Notes under the pieces: generated by a model
Database searches by the model: none
The model's input: the letters and a program-made list of their open reading frames with translations, nothing else
What the model was told of the DNA's origin: nothing
Shown here: positions 1 through 11,869 of the stretch, piece after piece
How the letters are laid out: every line of letters starts with the position of its first letter
Numbering within the stretch: the stretch's first letter is position 1
Assembly (NCBI GenBank): GCA_023548195.1
Contig: JAJHZJ010000756.1
Location: 1,178,001 to 1,242,000 of the forward strand
Length of the DNA: 64,000 nt
Reading direction: 5' to 3'
Source: Bettongia penicillata ogilbyi
Taxonomy: Eukaryota > Chordata > Mammalia > Diprotodontia > Potoroidae
Made by a program: the position numbers and the translations under genes

Positions 1-565
1 GGCACAATTCTGCTTTCTGTTAGCCACTCATACCTCTCCAGAACTTTCCAGATCTATTTTCATGCTCTCCCAACCATTCATCTATATGTATTCTGAGCCC
101 ACCCTTGACTGATCAAGTGGCAGATGATCAAGTATTAACTAAGTCAAGTTTTCAAAGACTATGCTGGTAGAGAACAAACTCTGGCAGGCCCCACCGAGTC
201 AGAGGGACTTTGGATACCCAGTCTTTGCCTTTGTGGAGTTTAAAATCACTCACAGAGGCAAAATATTAATGCTTCAAAGGATCTTGAAGACCATGTAGTT
301 ACAGCAGGTTGTGACACATCTAATGTCACATCATTGCGAAAACTTGAACTCAGATTTCCTAACTGAAAGTCTGTAGGTCACTTTACTCTCTTCTCTATTC
401 CTCTCCCTCCTTCAATTTCAGAACCATGATAACAATCAAATAATACAAGAGTGTGTGTAATTATAGGGAAAATGGAATGGCTCTGTGTTCTGTCACAGAC
501 ACACACACACACACACACACACACACCAACTTTACACCATCAAGCCTCTGCCCTCTGTATCTCAG
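1..565. other. Non-coding flank upstream of the first chitinase pseudogene exon, with an (AC)n run
   Basis: No exon is recognised here. The exon that should precede 566-690 in this family (with the DxxDxDxE active-site motif) was looked for and not found, so it lies outside the window or has been lost. About 28 bp of (AC)n occur at 499-526, just before the polypyrimidine tract of the next exon. Confidence 0.6.
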
Positions 566-690
566 GGAATGTAAGAGGCTTTTGGGCAAGAGACTACTCA
601 GAGAAACAAGCACTGACTCCTCATTTCTGCTGCCGTATCTGCTGGCAAAGGCACCATTAAGACAACCTACCAGATCCCTGAGATGTCCAA
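566..690 (+). pseudogene. Chitinase copy 1, EMREAF...IPEMSK exon (broken)
   Basis: Acceptor AG is at 564-565 and donor GT at 691. Reading from 566 gives GM, then a TAA (572-574) where Arg is expected, then EAF-like sequence, then a TGA at 614-616 where the family has Arg after Asn-Lys-Pro. This fits CGA to TGA. The frame then runs cleanly through LLISAAVSAGKG and YQIPEMS. Length 125 matches the equivalent exon of copy 2 (48028-48152). Confidence 0.85.
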
Positions 691-1222
691 GTAAGTGTTT
701 TCCAAGCCCACTGGATTCCTTATATCAGGGTTCAACCAAGTCACAGAGGTAGTACAGCTGATCATATAGGCCGACCAAGGAGAATGTAAGTCAGCGTCTT
801 GGGAGACTCCAGCCTGGACAGAGCTTTCTTGGGGGAAGCTAGTTTGACAGTTACGACTTTGATCTTATCTCTAGAGATATTTGCAAAATTGGAACAAAAC
901 AGACTGTTCCATATCATGCACTATTCCAAATTTCCCCTATGTCTTGAGCATAGAAATTATTTACTTTCATGCTTGGGGAAAAAAAGCCAATATACAAACA
1001 CATGAAACAAAGTAGGGAAAAATTACAAAGCAACCCAGTAGGTAAGCATCAAGGATGGTCAACAAGGCCTCAGGTGAATGGTACAGAGGGGAAAAGACTC
1101 CTGATGGTGAAGGCCTAAGGAATACAGAAGGGGAGGGGAGTGCAATCCACAGAGGGAGTGGAGTGAAGACCATGAGCCTGATCTTCCTTGGGTCACTTCT
1201 CTTCTTTCTTCCTCTCCCTAAG

Positions 1223-1346
1223 ATACATGAATCTTATCAACGTGATGACTTATGGTGTGACACGTCCCTGGGAGGGCTTCACTGGAGAGGACAGTCCTCT
1301 GTATGTTGGACCCAATGACAAGGGTGACTACATCTACTATAATGTG
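1223..1346 (+). pseudogene. Chitinase copy 1, YMNLINVMTYG exon (open)
   Basis: The acceptor is at 1221-1222 and the donor GTAAGG at 1347. The frame is open for 41 codons. It contains INVMTYG, WEGFTGEDSPLY and DYIYYNV. In active chitinases the MTYD Asp contacts the substrate; here it is Gly, so this exon alone would predict a weakened enzyme. Confidence 0.9.
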
Positions 1347-2620
1347 GTAAGGAAAGCTCTGTCTTGAGGGCTCTGACACAATAGCCACCATGAGCCTTTA
1401 AACAGGTGTGGTAGAGAAGAGAGGAGAATGCACCACTGGGGAATACAGACAGGAGCCCCAGCTCTCTGGGAGGCTGAAAGAGGCTGCAGGGCATAAGTCT
1501 CATCTCACAGATGTGGAGCTGGGAGCAGACAGAGTTCATATAGGTCTGAAACCTTCATTTTAAAGAGGAGACTGAGGTCCAGAGGCTCAAAGTCTCCCAT
1601 GTACTAAGTAGCAAAGTTTCTCTCAATCAACTGCCCTTGAAACACATCATCTCCCTTTCCCCCCATTTCTTCTTTTCTTGCTCCTGCCCTCAGATTTAAC
1701 TGCAGTCAACTCTCCACTCTTTGTGATTAATAGAGGAGAACAGTGGATTGAATATATATATATATGTAATAAAATTATCATAACGGATAATCCAAAAATC
1801 CCTTCTACTTATTTCAGGACTGCATGTTCTGACTTCCTGCCCCCTCAACACTATCCTGAAGAAGGGAAGCCTTTTAAACTTCTGTCTGAGGTTGATCAGA
1901 AATGTGCTGACTGGACATGGAAGTCAGTTTAGAATTTTAAAATTGGATAACAACCTGAAAGGAGAGAGCCTTCACACAGATAATGGGGAGTGATTCCTAT
2001 AATCTATATGACACCAAAAGAGAAAGGAAATGGGTCCATTTGGGGCCTCAGTTGTACTTCAATTGTTAAGATCAGAAATAATAATTATTTCTAATTAATT
2101 AGAAATTAATTCAAATAATAGTTAGAAATTGAGAACATTCATTTTCCCCAAATCATTCTCTTAGTAAGTCTCTGCTAAGTAGCTCATACATATCTCTTCT
2201 GTGTTAGGAAGGATATAGAGATCAAGAAGAAATGGCCTCTTGCCCTCAGGAACATTTCCTTCTACATTGTGAGCTCCTCCACTAGACTGTGGACTTCCCA
2301 AGGGCACTGTGTTTTGCCTTCCTTTGTATCCCCATGCTGGCAAATACTAGGCACTAAATAGGTGCCTGTTGTTTGAATGATTAGTAGGAAATTGGATGGC
2401 CACTGCGTGGTCCTCTTCATTGAGAAGCCTGTCCCCTAATTTCTTTTCCTTTTCTGTCAGGCTATCTCATTCTGTGGACTGGCCAGGATCTTGACCCAGA
2501 CATAACCGTGTTGCTGTTAAGTACAGATAGCATATATTGCCTCCACAAGCTACAGGGCACATACCTATAGCTGTCCGAGCTTGGTGAGTTTCTAACTGCT
2601 TCTTCTCCTTTGTCCCTGAG

Positions 2621-2806
2621 GACTATGCCATGAACTACTGAAAGAACAATGGCACCCTTGCTGAGAAGCTGATGGTTGGGTTTGGTGCCTATGCGCAGAC
2701 TTTCACTCCCACCAACCCCTCCAACCATGGCCTGGATGCTCCCACCTCTGGCCCTTGTACTCCTGGACCCTACACCCAGGACGCTGGAAACCTTGCTTAC
2801 TTTGAG
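2621..2806 (+). pseudogene. Chitinase copy 1, DYAMNYW exon (TGA in place of Trp)
   Basis: The exon has 62 codons in phase 0, acceptor AG at 2619-2620 and donor GTAAAG at 2807. It starts DYAMNY, followed by TGA at 2639-2641 where the family has Trp (TGG). Downstream the frame is open, with AEKLMVGFGAYAQTF, NPSNHGLDAPTSG and LAYFE. Confidence 0.92.
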
Positions 2807-3194
2807 GTAAAGTCCACAGGGGCTCAGTGGACCTTACTGCTCAGCTGGGAAAAGACAAGAGGAGAGGCTCTACTCTGTTCCTTACTGCTTTGGGTGGATG
2901 TGGGCACAGGGGCACAGAGTAGGGTGGGAATGGGACTGTTTAACTCAACTGAACACATTTCATAAGTACCAAATTTATTAGACACTAAAAATGTGTGTAC
3001 AAGGCACTGATAAGTATGTAAAGACAAAATGACTGAAAACATTCCTATCTCAAAGGGTTTACAGTTTCCCAAGGATCCAACAGTCCCTGTTTTGATAACT
3101 GTATCTACCATTTTCACTTTCCCAAGCACTGAGGTTCCTATGCTCCCATGTTAGATCCTCACATATCCTTCCATTAGCACAAGTTAAATTGTAT

Positions 3195-3655
3195 TATTTA
3201 CATAAACAAACTGAGGCTCAGTGAGGTTAACTTGTCCAAGTCACACAACTCATTAAAGGCATCATCAGGACTAGATCCTAGCTCTGCAGGCTTGACTTTA
3301 ATGAACTTTTGAGAAGCTACAAGGCATTCAGTCTGAAACGAAAGGAGGGAGATTTAGTTGAGACTAGAATTAGTTTATTCCAACTGATACTGTGGGAAGT
3401 CAAAGGGCAGTATATTCTCCTACAAGAGGAAAATGGTAGACAGGTTTGATGGAAGCAATGGCTGGAGCAAAAGAATATTCTGGAGTATAGAATGTGTTGT
3501 CCCAGAACATTATAGTTCGAAGGGGACTAAGAGGTTATCAAATCCATTCCTATCATTTCACCAATAAGGAAACTGAGGCCTATAGAGAAGGGACTTGCTT
3601 AAAGATACCCAATTATAAAACAGAAAAATCCAGAACCTAGTTCTTCTGGCTTCTA
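3195..3655 (-). repeat. Two MIR/CORE-SINE fragments in an intron of chitinase copy 1
   Basis: Segments 3195-3300 and 3530-3655 contain the diagnostic reverse-complement SINE core (GAAACTGAGGC, followed by a CTTGxCCAAGxxCACA-type stretch). Confidence 0.6.
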
Positions 3656-3678
3656 ACTTTTGTTATGTCCTGTTCTAG

Positions 3679-3794
3679 GTCTGTGGCTTCCTGAAAGGTG
3701 CCACTGAAGTGTGGAACACCCTGAAGAGGTTCCTTATGCTTACAAAGGAAACCAGTGGATTGGTTATGATAATCCTAAGAGTTTCACTATTAAG
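3679..3794 (+). pseudogene. Chitinase copy 1, VCGFLKGATEVW exon (frameshift)
   Basis: The exon is 116 bp instead of the 117 bp expected for 39 codons. VCGFLKGATEVWNT is read first; after about 3720 the frame moves by one base, and the other frame continues as EEVPYAYKGNQWIGYD and KSFTIK. One base, probably a C, has been lost. The donor GTAGGT is intact. Confidence 0.92.
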
Positions 3795-4884
3795 GTAGGT
3801 CCTGCTTCTTTCCCCTATATAGTTTGAGGTAGGGGTAGAGGTCCCACAAATCTAATACCTATAATAATCAGCAGTGGCATTGTACCATCTCTCTGTGCTA
3901 CATTCTTCTCTCCCTCTCTCAAGTGTTTCAAGTCATTTTCTCTCTCTTTCCTTTCCTTAGTGATTCACTGGTATTGGCTAGCTTTGCTGACATCCTCAGG
4001 ATCAAAGGAACTGAGTTGTAAGTAGTCTGGGCCTCATTCAATGATTCTAAGAGTGTCTGGGTATCTCCATGCCTCTTCCGGCATCTCAAAGACCTTCCCT
4101 ATCATGTAGTTCTAAATCAGGGATTCTTAACCTTTTTGCATCATGGACTCTCTTGCTTAGAGTTTGGTGAAGAATCTAGACTCCTTTGCAGAGTCATGAT
4201 TTTAAATGCAGAAAATAAAAAAAAAACATAGAATGACAAAAGAAGCCAATTCTATTAAAATAAGGATGTCGTTTTTCCCATCCATGTTCATATTTGGACC
4301 TTCCAAAATCTCAACCCAGGTGCCTTGTATGTCCATGGGATTCAGACTGAGAACTCCTTCTCCAGATAACCTAGTAATCTTCCCTCCTACTCCCAGATAA
4401 AAATAAAGAAGACAGAAAGCTCTCTAGGGTTCTAAGTCTAAGCTTCATAACTTTAGTCCTCCTACTGAGTTGGAGATCAGCATTGCCCACTAACCTTGTT
4501 GTACATTTGCTGGGATCCCAAGCAGGCAAGCTCAGCTCTGTTTTCTAAACTTTAGGTTGCACTCTTCTCATCCTCAATCCCTATTTTCCCCCTGTGGTGG
4601 ACAAGCTCTCTCTCACAGCACAATTACAGGAATCATTCAGATATCATTCTCACCTGGTAGGACATCAGGCCAGACTTAAGAGAGAAATTGCTGCTTTGGA
4701 TCCAGGACTACCTCCTTTTCCTCTTTCACAAGACTTTCTTTCTCGAAAATCCCCATTAACCAATTTAAAGTTGTACAGTTCCTCACAAATCCTCCTCACT
4801 TCCCCGCATACCATCTCCTTCCCTGTATTGAACCTGAGGGTGGAGGAAAGCACATTATATACCTTGTAAGATCATAAGTTTAGA

Positions 4885-5065
4885 CCCAGAAGCTACCTTA
4901 GAGGCCATTGCGTGAAACACCTTCATTGTACAAACAAGAAGACTGAGGCTGAGAGATATTACTTGCCCAGGATCACATAACTAGTAAGGGCTTGGGGCAG
5001 AATTTGAACTCAGGACTTCCTGACTCTAAATTCAATATACTATCCATTAAGACACCTCTAGATTC
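4885..5065 (-). repeat. MIR/CORE-SINE fragment
   Basis: Contains AAGACTGAGGCTGAGAGA, then TTGCCCAGGATCACATAAC and the GAACTCAGGACTTCCTGACTC block typical of the reverse complement of the tRNA-derived head. Confidence 0.65.
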
Positions 5066-5208
5066 TACCTTTCTTTCTCAACTTCAATGTCTTTTCTCAG
5101 CCTCCAGTTCACACCTCTTAAGATAGTAACCCTGAAGGTCCCAGGGATTTGGTTGTCTGGAAAGTCCCACTAACCATGTCCTCTACATGCTTTGGACTCT
5201 CCCAATAG

Positions 5209-5350
5209 GCAGACTGGTTGCTGAAGAACAATTTTGGAGGAGCCATAGTCTGAGCCATTGACTTGGATTACTTCACTGGCTCTTTCTGTGGACAAGGCAA
5301 AAACCCACTCATGAACGCCATCAGGTCTTCCTTGGGTGTCTCCATTCCCA
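5209..5350 (+). pseudogene. Chitinase copy 1, ADWLLKNNFGGA exon (TGA in place of Trp)
   Basis: This exon encodes the last barrel strand. ADWLLKNNFGGAIV is followed by TGA (5251-5253) where the family has the Trp at the floor of the substrate cleft. AIDLDYFTGSFCGQGKNPL follows, then an Ala/Ser-rich end. It ends in phase 1 at donor GTAAGT, as is usual before the CBM14 exon. Confidence 0.92.
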
Positions 5351-5754
5351 GTAAGTAGCAATACCACCATCCAGGGACTCCCAAAGCAGAAACGTTGTGG
5401 AGGAAGAGCATCAATCTGAAACTCTTTTCACTTTGATTCTGTTTTAAAGATTTTTAAACCTATTTTTCTACTTGCTCCAGCATGTAACCTGGAACTGCCA
5501 AGGGAGACCAACAAAGTCTTATAAGATCATAACTTGTTTAGTGAACATCCTTTGTGACATTATGCTCCCAGTAGAGGGATATAAGTGAGCTTCAATAAAA
5601 TCCAGATATAGGATTTGAGGGGGGAATCATTCCCTTTATATTTTAAATCCTTTGAAGTCAATGGCCACTGGAATTGATGAGGAGACAGAAAAAGTTAGGG
5701 AAAGAAAAGCAGAGAATGAATGAGTAAATATTGGATAAATGCTCATTCCCTTAG

Positions 5755-5947
5755 GTTGTCAAGGAAACTCTACTAGTGATGGCAGTTCAGAAGAAAGCAG
5801 GTTCTATGCTGGCAAGTCCAATAGCCTCTATGCAACCCCAAGAACAAAAATGCCTTCTACAGCTGTGTGAATGGGGAGACCTAAGAGGAGACTTGCCAGG
5901 CTCATCTAATCTTTGATACCAGCTACTTGTGTTGCAACTGGTCATGA
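5755..5947 (+). pseudogene. Chitinase copy 1, CBM14 chitin-binding exon (frameshift and stop)
   Basis: The linker is followed by a CBM14-like segment. The first domain Cys (FC in copy 2) is Tyr. One base is lost near 5841, after which NKNAFYSCVNGET reads in the shifted frame. A TAA at 5882-5884 follows. The family ending CCNWS and a TGA at 5945-5947 are still legible. Confidence 0.9.
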
Positions 5948-5967
5948 GCTTTCTTGAAGGAATGATC

Positions 5968-5973
5968 ATTAAA
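5968..5973 (+). promoter_or_regulatory. Poly(A) signal ATTAAA of chitinase copy 1
   Basis: The hexamer lies 21 bp after the ancestral stop codon. Copy 2 has its own signal about 44 bp after its stop, so a very short 3' UTR fits the family. Confidence 0.6.
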
Positions 5974-7434
5974 GAAACTCTTTGAAACTAAATTCCACTT
6001 TGTCTGACTTCATGAATTAGGTACCTGGACGTTGGTGATCTGGAGTGCTCAGGGGATTATTGTGGACACTGGGTATATCACAGGCATGGTCCAAATACAA
6101 CTCTGTCCTCAGACACTGACATGTGGAGGGAGGAGCAGAGTGATGAACTTTCTAAGGGTGGGTGGGAGACCACTATCTCTATCCCTCACCTTTCAGTCTT
6201 TCTCTCTGGTTGCCACGTCTTTCTTTCTAACCCTTACAGAGATGAGGGTCAAATTTTCCTTTGCCTCAACACAAAAATTCCAGTGTCATCTTCTCAAAGT
6301 CCTTTGTGTAGCTGCCTCACCACCTGGGGGCACCATGACAAAGTACTTTTGTGCTGTGTGACAAAAGTACTATTTATACCTCTGATGGGTTAAGATTTCT
6401 CCCCTCCCCCACCATGGAAATTTGTCACTCATGTAGTGCCCTTGGTAGCAGGAGGTGGATGGAACTTATCCTTTCCCCCTTTTCCAAGACACCTGCAATG
6501 GCCCAACCCTCTGAAGGCTGTAAACATGGTCCTCCCTGGTTGAAGGAGATCCCCCAGTGAGTGATGCATGGAATCGGAGAAGGGGTAGTTGCATGATTCA
6601 CACCTATTAGTGGTCCCCCTCAACCTGGTGTAGCGATTGGGGAAAGGAAGGAGACTGGAGTTTTGTGAAGAAATATTTGTTACCTTAGAACACATTATTG
6701 GGGAATGTGGGGAGGAGAAGTATGAATACTTCTAACAGTGATGGTCATTGGGCACAGAAGTGGGACTCAAGTTCAGCTCTTTAATATTATATTTATAGGA
6801 AGGAGGTGTGTGTGTGTGTATTTTAACATTCCAGGTACCCCCATATTTTATGAAAATGAAAACATCTGCCATGTACAAAATAATCAATTAGTGGGTGATT
6901 TCTCACTTCATAGAAGTTTTTATCATAAGAGGTACTTTAACAGACACTCTCCCAGTGCTTTGAGAATGATTCGATTTTTTAAAAACTTGAATTCTCGGTC
7001 TGGTGCTTACCACCTGTGCATTTGTTAATTATGATTGGTGCTATGCACCAAGCACTGAGACAAAAATGAAAATAATCCTTTCCCACCAAGAGTTTATATT
7101 CTGCTGCAGGGGAAACAGTTTTGCGCAGAGAAGTGAATACAAAATATATACAAAATACAAATCCATGCCCCAAACTCTGGGTTCATATGGACTGGTTCTA
7201 ATTCTGGAACTGACCCAGAAGGGTCATTTTCCCTTTGGCTCAATTTCTTGGAGCTTAGAATTTACCCTGGGAAAATGCACAAACATGTTACATGTCTAAG
7301 TTTCCACAGACTTGGGTTTAAAAAAGTCCTCAGTTCTTACAGAAATGCACAACACGATAAATGCAAATCAGTAGAAGGCAGACTTTCTTTCATCCTACAG
7401 AAAATACAGAAGGTGCAAAGAATTTATAGGAGCC
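5974..7434. other. Intergenic, no feature recognised
   Basis: No exon-like reading frame with family similarity is seen. Short ORFs here lack splice context and known motifs. Confidence 0.5.
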
Positions 7435-7530
7435 TGTCATCATTGTCGTCATCGTTGTCGTCATCATCATCATCGTCGTCGTCGTCCTTGTCGTCGTCAT
7501 CATCATCATCATTCTCAGCAGTAGCAGCAG
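7435..7530. repeat. Imperfect (ATC/GTC)n trinucleotide array
   Basis: Mixed CATCAT and GTCGTC triplets run for about 90 bp, followed by a short CAGCAG patch. They produce spurious poly-Ser and poly-Thr ORFs on opposite strands. Confidence 0.9.
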
Positions 7531-7864
7531 CAAAGCAAATGAAGCACCCTCATTGGTTCCCCTCTGAAGGAACTGCTCTTGGATTTTCCCTAGGAGCAAT
7601 ATTCTGATCTATATTGTAGCGCCCCCTATAGTTGAAAATCTCCCCAGAATGGAAGCGTCTTTGGAGGCTATTGGATAGGTTTTCATCAGAACTTCAAGGT
7701 CCAAATAAGTCACACAAAAGTCGATAATGGTGGTGGAGGCACGGTCATGATCTTTAGTAGTCCCTTTCTCCCATATCAGATCTCTAATCCTTAAGCAATA
7801 GAAATCCCATGAATGATACACCTTCCCTCCAATAAGTATACTGGAAAGGAAATCCTCTCTTCTC

Positions 7865-8125
7865 CTTAATAATAGCTAGCATTTACATTATGCTTCAAGG
7901 TTTTCAAAGAACTTTGTAAATACTATCTTATTTGATTCTCACAGCACCCTTGGGATGTAGGTGTTATCATTATCTTCACTTTACCAGTGAAGAAACTGGG
8001 GCAGATCGAGATTTAATGATTTCCCCAAGTTCATACAGCTAGTAGGTGTCTGAGATTGGATTTGAACTCAAGTCTTCTTGACTCCAGGTACAGCTCTATC
8101 CATTGAACTACACTGGTGCCTCTTT
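7865..8125 (-). repeat. Nearly full-length MIR-type CORE-SINE
   Basis: Shows, in order, a TAATAGCTAGCATTTA start, a CTTATTTGATTCTCACAGCA block, GAAACTGGGGCAGA, CATACAGCTAGTAGGTGTCTG and GAACTCAAGTCTTCTTGACTCC. This is the order expected of the reverse complement. Confidence 0.75.
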
Positions 8126-10359
8126 AGAGAGAATTTGAGCCTCAGTTATGCCATTGGTGGGCTAAGGCACTTAGTCCACACATAGCACTTAGTCACCCAC
8201 ACAGTACTCTGTGCAACAGGGGGTACATTGGAGCCCATACTTGTCCCCTTTGCAAAGTAATTGCAATGGATCAAGCCTCTAACAACTCTGCCTAGTGACC
8301 TATGGGTCTGTTCCACCAGGTGGAAGGAACTTGAGTTGGTTGCCCACGAGACAACCTCCTAGGTAAGATTTACACAAGAAATCTATTTGCTCTTGACAAA
8401 ATGCCAGATCTAAATTCTAATGCTGCTCTCGAAATAAAAAAGGTTCCCTATTCTACTGCTTCCATTTGAATTGTCTTAGGAGAGCTCTGAAGAGTACTGG
8501 CAAGAAAAATGTAGGGGACACTGAAGTCCTTTTTAAAGCTGAAATTCCAAGCATTCAAATTGTACTGCAGAGAGCAGTAGAGCCCAGTGGATTGGTCTCA
8601 TTGCTTGAATGCCAAATCTACACTTGCCTAAATGACTATTTTACAGAGAACTCATGCAAGGCAGGTGCTCACGTGGTGATCAGAAGAAGTGATACAGAGA
8701 TGCTCTCAAGATTTCTCTGAAGAACTTTGATGCTAATTGTGAGACATGGGAAACACTGGCACAGGACCATCCAGGAGGGCATGCTCAAATCAAAGAAGGT
8801 GTTATGCTCTATAAGCAAAGCAGAATTCTGGCAGATCAAAAAAACAAAAACAAAAACCTGAGGTGTGCAAATTGGAGACATCGCCCTCTCAAATGGTCAG
8901 ATGAACTATTTGTGCCTGACCCATAGCAGACCCTTCTGAGATCATATCAGTATGATGTCATTTTGACCTTCTTCAAGCACGAAGGACAAATCACACACAA
9001 GAGGTTAGTGTTGGGGAATATTCTCCACAAACTCCTCTCTTATCTCTACTTCTACCATACATTTCTGCAAGAATGCTATAATTTCGCTGGCTACTGTTCT
9101 CTCATAGGTTAGGAAAATCCATTGAAATCTCCCCTTATCCATGTTAATTGTAGGTGAAACTTGATATGGACAATTCAAATAACAGTTTACACTAAAAACC
9201 ATTTCTATTTGTCTTTTGAATTCATCCCAGAATGCATCTGTGTTGTAACAGAAATCAGACCATTTGTGCATGACAATGTGTGACCTCAGTTGAATTATTT
9301 AACCTCTGAGTTTTAATTTCTTTATCTGCAAGATAAGAGAGTTAACTAAACGAAATTATAGGGTTCAGGAGGGAAAGGAACAGTGGCCATGTGAGTGGAC
9401 AAGTTCCAGAAGGATTGTAAAAGTAGCCCTCGTAAGACTTGGCAAATGATTAGATATTGAGAATGAGGAAGAGAAAAAAGTCAAGGGTGAGTCCTTGCTT
9501 GCAAATGCGGGGGACTGAGAGAATGATAGCACCCTTAACAGAAGTAAGGAAGTCTACAAAAAGGATGAGTTTTGGAGGGAAGGTAATGAGTTCCACTTAG
9601 AATGTAGTGACTCTGAAAGGCCAATCGACCTCTAAGTGGAGTTTTCTATCAGGTAGTTGGTGATGTGGGACTGTAAATCGGAGCAATGATTTAAAAAATT
9701 TATGTCAAAATCTGGGAATCATCTGATTAGGGGCAATAATCTAACCCAAAGGAAACTGACAAAATCGTAACAGAAAGAGAAAGAAGGAAAAATAAAAAGA
9801 GAAAGAAGGCCCAGGACAGAGTCTTATTGCTTATTTGATGCAATACAAATGAAGAAGCAGATAAAATGCTGGGAATTTCCCCAAATAGCAGTCTCAAGGA
9901 ACTTTAATAGCCTTGAGGTCTTTACCACCATGTTGCACCATACTTCCTTTGGCCCCTCTTTTAAACCTTAAGTCACTATCCCATAATAGCTGGTTTGACT
10001 GCTATTTCCTTTCTACCTATTTAGTCATCCCATAATTTCTTTGGGAGAAGATTGCCTGAGAATCAATCAGAATGAGCCTGGGCACCATGTTGACCACAGA
10101 GATCTACATGAATGGCACATTCTGTTTGTGGTCGAGTGATCCCCCAGTTAGACTATGTGGTTATCCTGAGTTTGGGGTAGTCTACTTCTCATAGCCCTGA
10201 TTGATAGCAGATAACCCCACAAGAGCAGAAGTATCCTGGCAGTTTAGCTCCGAAAAGCAATTCTTTCCAGGTAATGTTTTATCAAGACATGTAATGCAGC
10301 CACTTTTATTAACACTTACACACCATTACCACCACTTTCTAGCTCTGTCATTTGGTGGG

Positions 10360-10360
<1 letters not shown>
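8126..10360. other. Intergenic, no gene recognised
   Basis: Degenerate sequence. The stretch around 8650-8960 looks like an old retroposon tail with an A-rich interruption, but I cannot name a family. Confidence 0.4.
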
Positions 10361-10402
<42 letters not shown>

Positions 10403-10455
10403 ATGTGTGTATGTATGTGTGTGTTTGTGTGTGCATACACACACACAGACACACC
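10361..10455. repeat. (AT)n-(GT)n-(AC)n simple repeat
   Basis: An AT run, a long GT run with GCATGTGT interruptions, and then ACACAC. Confidence 0.95.
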
Positions 10456-11869
10456 TTTTAAATCATAGCTCTTTTTGCATTTTAAAACGAGGAATGAGGA
10501 GGAATATGTACGCTATATCCTAACAGAGAGGCTAATTCCTTGCTGAAATTTAGCATCAATAGTGATAGAACATTAAACTTAAGAGCTAAATGGTAGGAAC
10601 TCAGATCAACACTGCTTTTTTCTGGCTATGTGGCCTTGAACAAATCATTAAACTCTTTGAGTCTCAGTTTTCACATATCCAAAATGTAGTTAATGATTCC
10701 TGCCTTACTTGGAAAAATGATGGTACTTGCCTTACAAGAATACTTGCCTTTCATTCCACATCATGACATGATGACTAAATGAGAAAATAATGTGAAATAC
10801 CTCTATAAGACATAAAAGACTACCAGAATATCAGATTCTGCTTGATCCCACAAGCAACAAGTTCCTCATATATACAAGAAACAATGGGATAAAAGAACAA
10901 AATAAAACCGTACCTGTCACACACATGATACACATACATGTACATGTATGCATGCGCACCTGTACCTGTATATATGTTGTTTGCTTTATACCAGAAACAC
11001 ATAACGATATGTGCGTGTTACACATAGGTATTTATGCACACATATATAAATCCAGTCTCAGACATGAGCTGCATGATCCTGGCCAAGTCACTTAATGGTG
11101 TTTGTTCATTTACAGGAGAGCCTGGTGTTTGGTCAAATAATATTAATTCAGTTCTTCCTCCTTCCCATCTCATGATTATTTATGATGGAAAGAAATTATT
11201 ATTAATAATCAATGATTTAGGAAGATCCAGAGTTTCCCTTTTCTACTGTCTTCATTTCAAAGTTGAATCTCTTGAAAGACATTGCTGATAATGAGATAAG
11301 AGAGGAGATAGATCTCTGTCTTGGTCAAACTCCACCCAACCTTACCAAAAATTTAATCCCATTGTGCTCTACTCAGATTTGACTGGGGATAAATTCTTTG
11401 ATGGAGGGGGGGGTGTGTGGAGAGAGAGGTCTGGGTGTAGAGATAGTCTCTTTGTTCAAGAGTGTCCAATAATGTCATTTCCTCAGTTACTCATTGGAGT
11501 GTGCCTACTTCTCATTGTAATATTCATTCTTTCATGAATTGTTAACCCAATGGAGTTGATTGCCACCCTCAAATACATCTATTCTTCCATGGGCATATAA
11601 ACTGTGAGCCCAGTGCCATGAGGGGTCTTTGGCAAATGAGAGTGTTACTAACTTCTTTTATTAAAATCCTAGCCATATTTTTTGGTAATTTTTAAAAAAT
11701 TTTACAGTAAATACTAAAAAAGAAAAGAAAAAAAAGCATTGTCATGTGCGCAGCAAACCATAAAAGAGGATTCAATATAAAACAAGAAGTTTCCATTTCA
11801 ATCAAACCCTATATAATAAATACTACACTTTGCTTTCAAAGCTGCCCAGCTTTTCTTTGCTTCCTTGTT
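10456..11869. other. Intergenic, no gene recognised
   Basis: AT-rich sequence with a palindromic TACATGTACATGTATG patch near 10935 and a G-run at 11406-11413. No exons are seen. Confidence 0.4.

Larger units (their letters stand above)
566..5973 (+). pseudogene. CHIA-type acidic chitinase pseudogene (3' six exons), copy 1
   Basis: The family consists of secreted GH18 chitinases that hydrolyse chitin in stomach and airway; CHIA proteins have a TIM-barrel catalytic domain, a Ser/Gly-rich linker and a C-terminal CBM14 chitin-binding domain. Six consecutive exons of this layout can be read on the + strand, ending with the CBM14 exon and an ATTAAA signal at 5968-5973. Exon lengths (125, 124, 186, 116, 142, 193) follow the family, and all GT-AG splice borders seen are intact. 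The frame is broken by stop codons at 572, 614, 2639, 5251 and 5882 and by single-base losses near 3720 and 5841. The conserved MTYD motif reads MTYG. Upstream exons are not in the window. Clearly a unitary-type pseudogene, since it keeps its introns; which CHIA paralogue it represents cannot be settled by reading alone. Confidence 0.9.

Noticed and set aside
150..290. Possible active-site exon of copy 1 (a GGACTTTGGATACCC stretch)
   Set aside because: Only a few bases resemble the DWEYPG region; no splice sites and no flanking exon similarity.
7248..7607. Poly-Ser ORF and opposite poly-Thr/Met ORF
   Set aside because: Translation of the ATC/GTC trinucleotide array.
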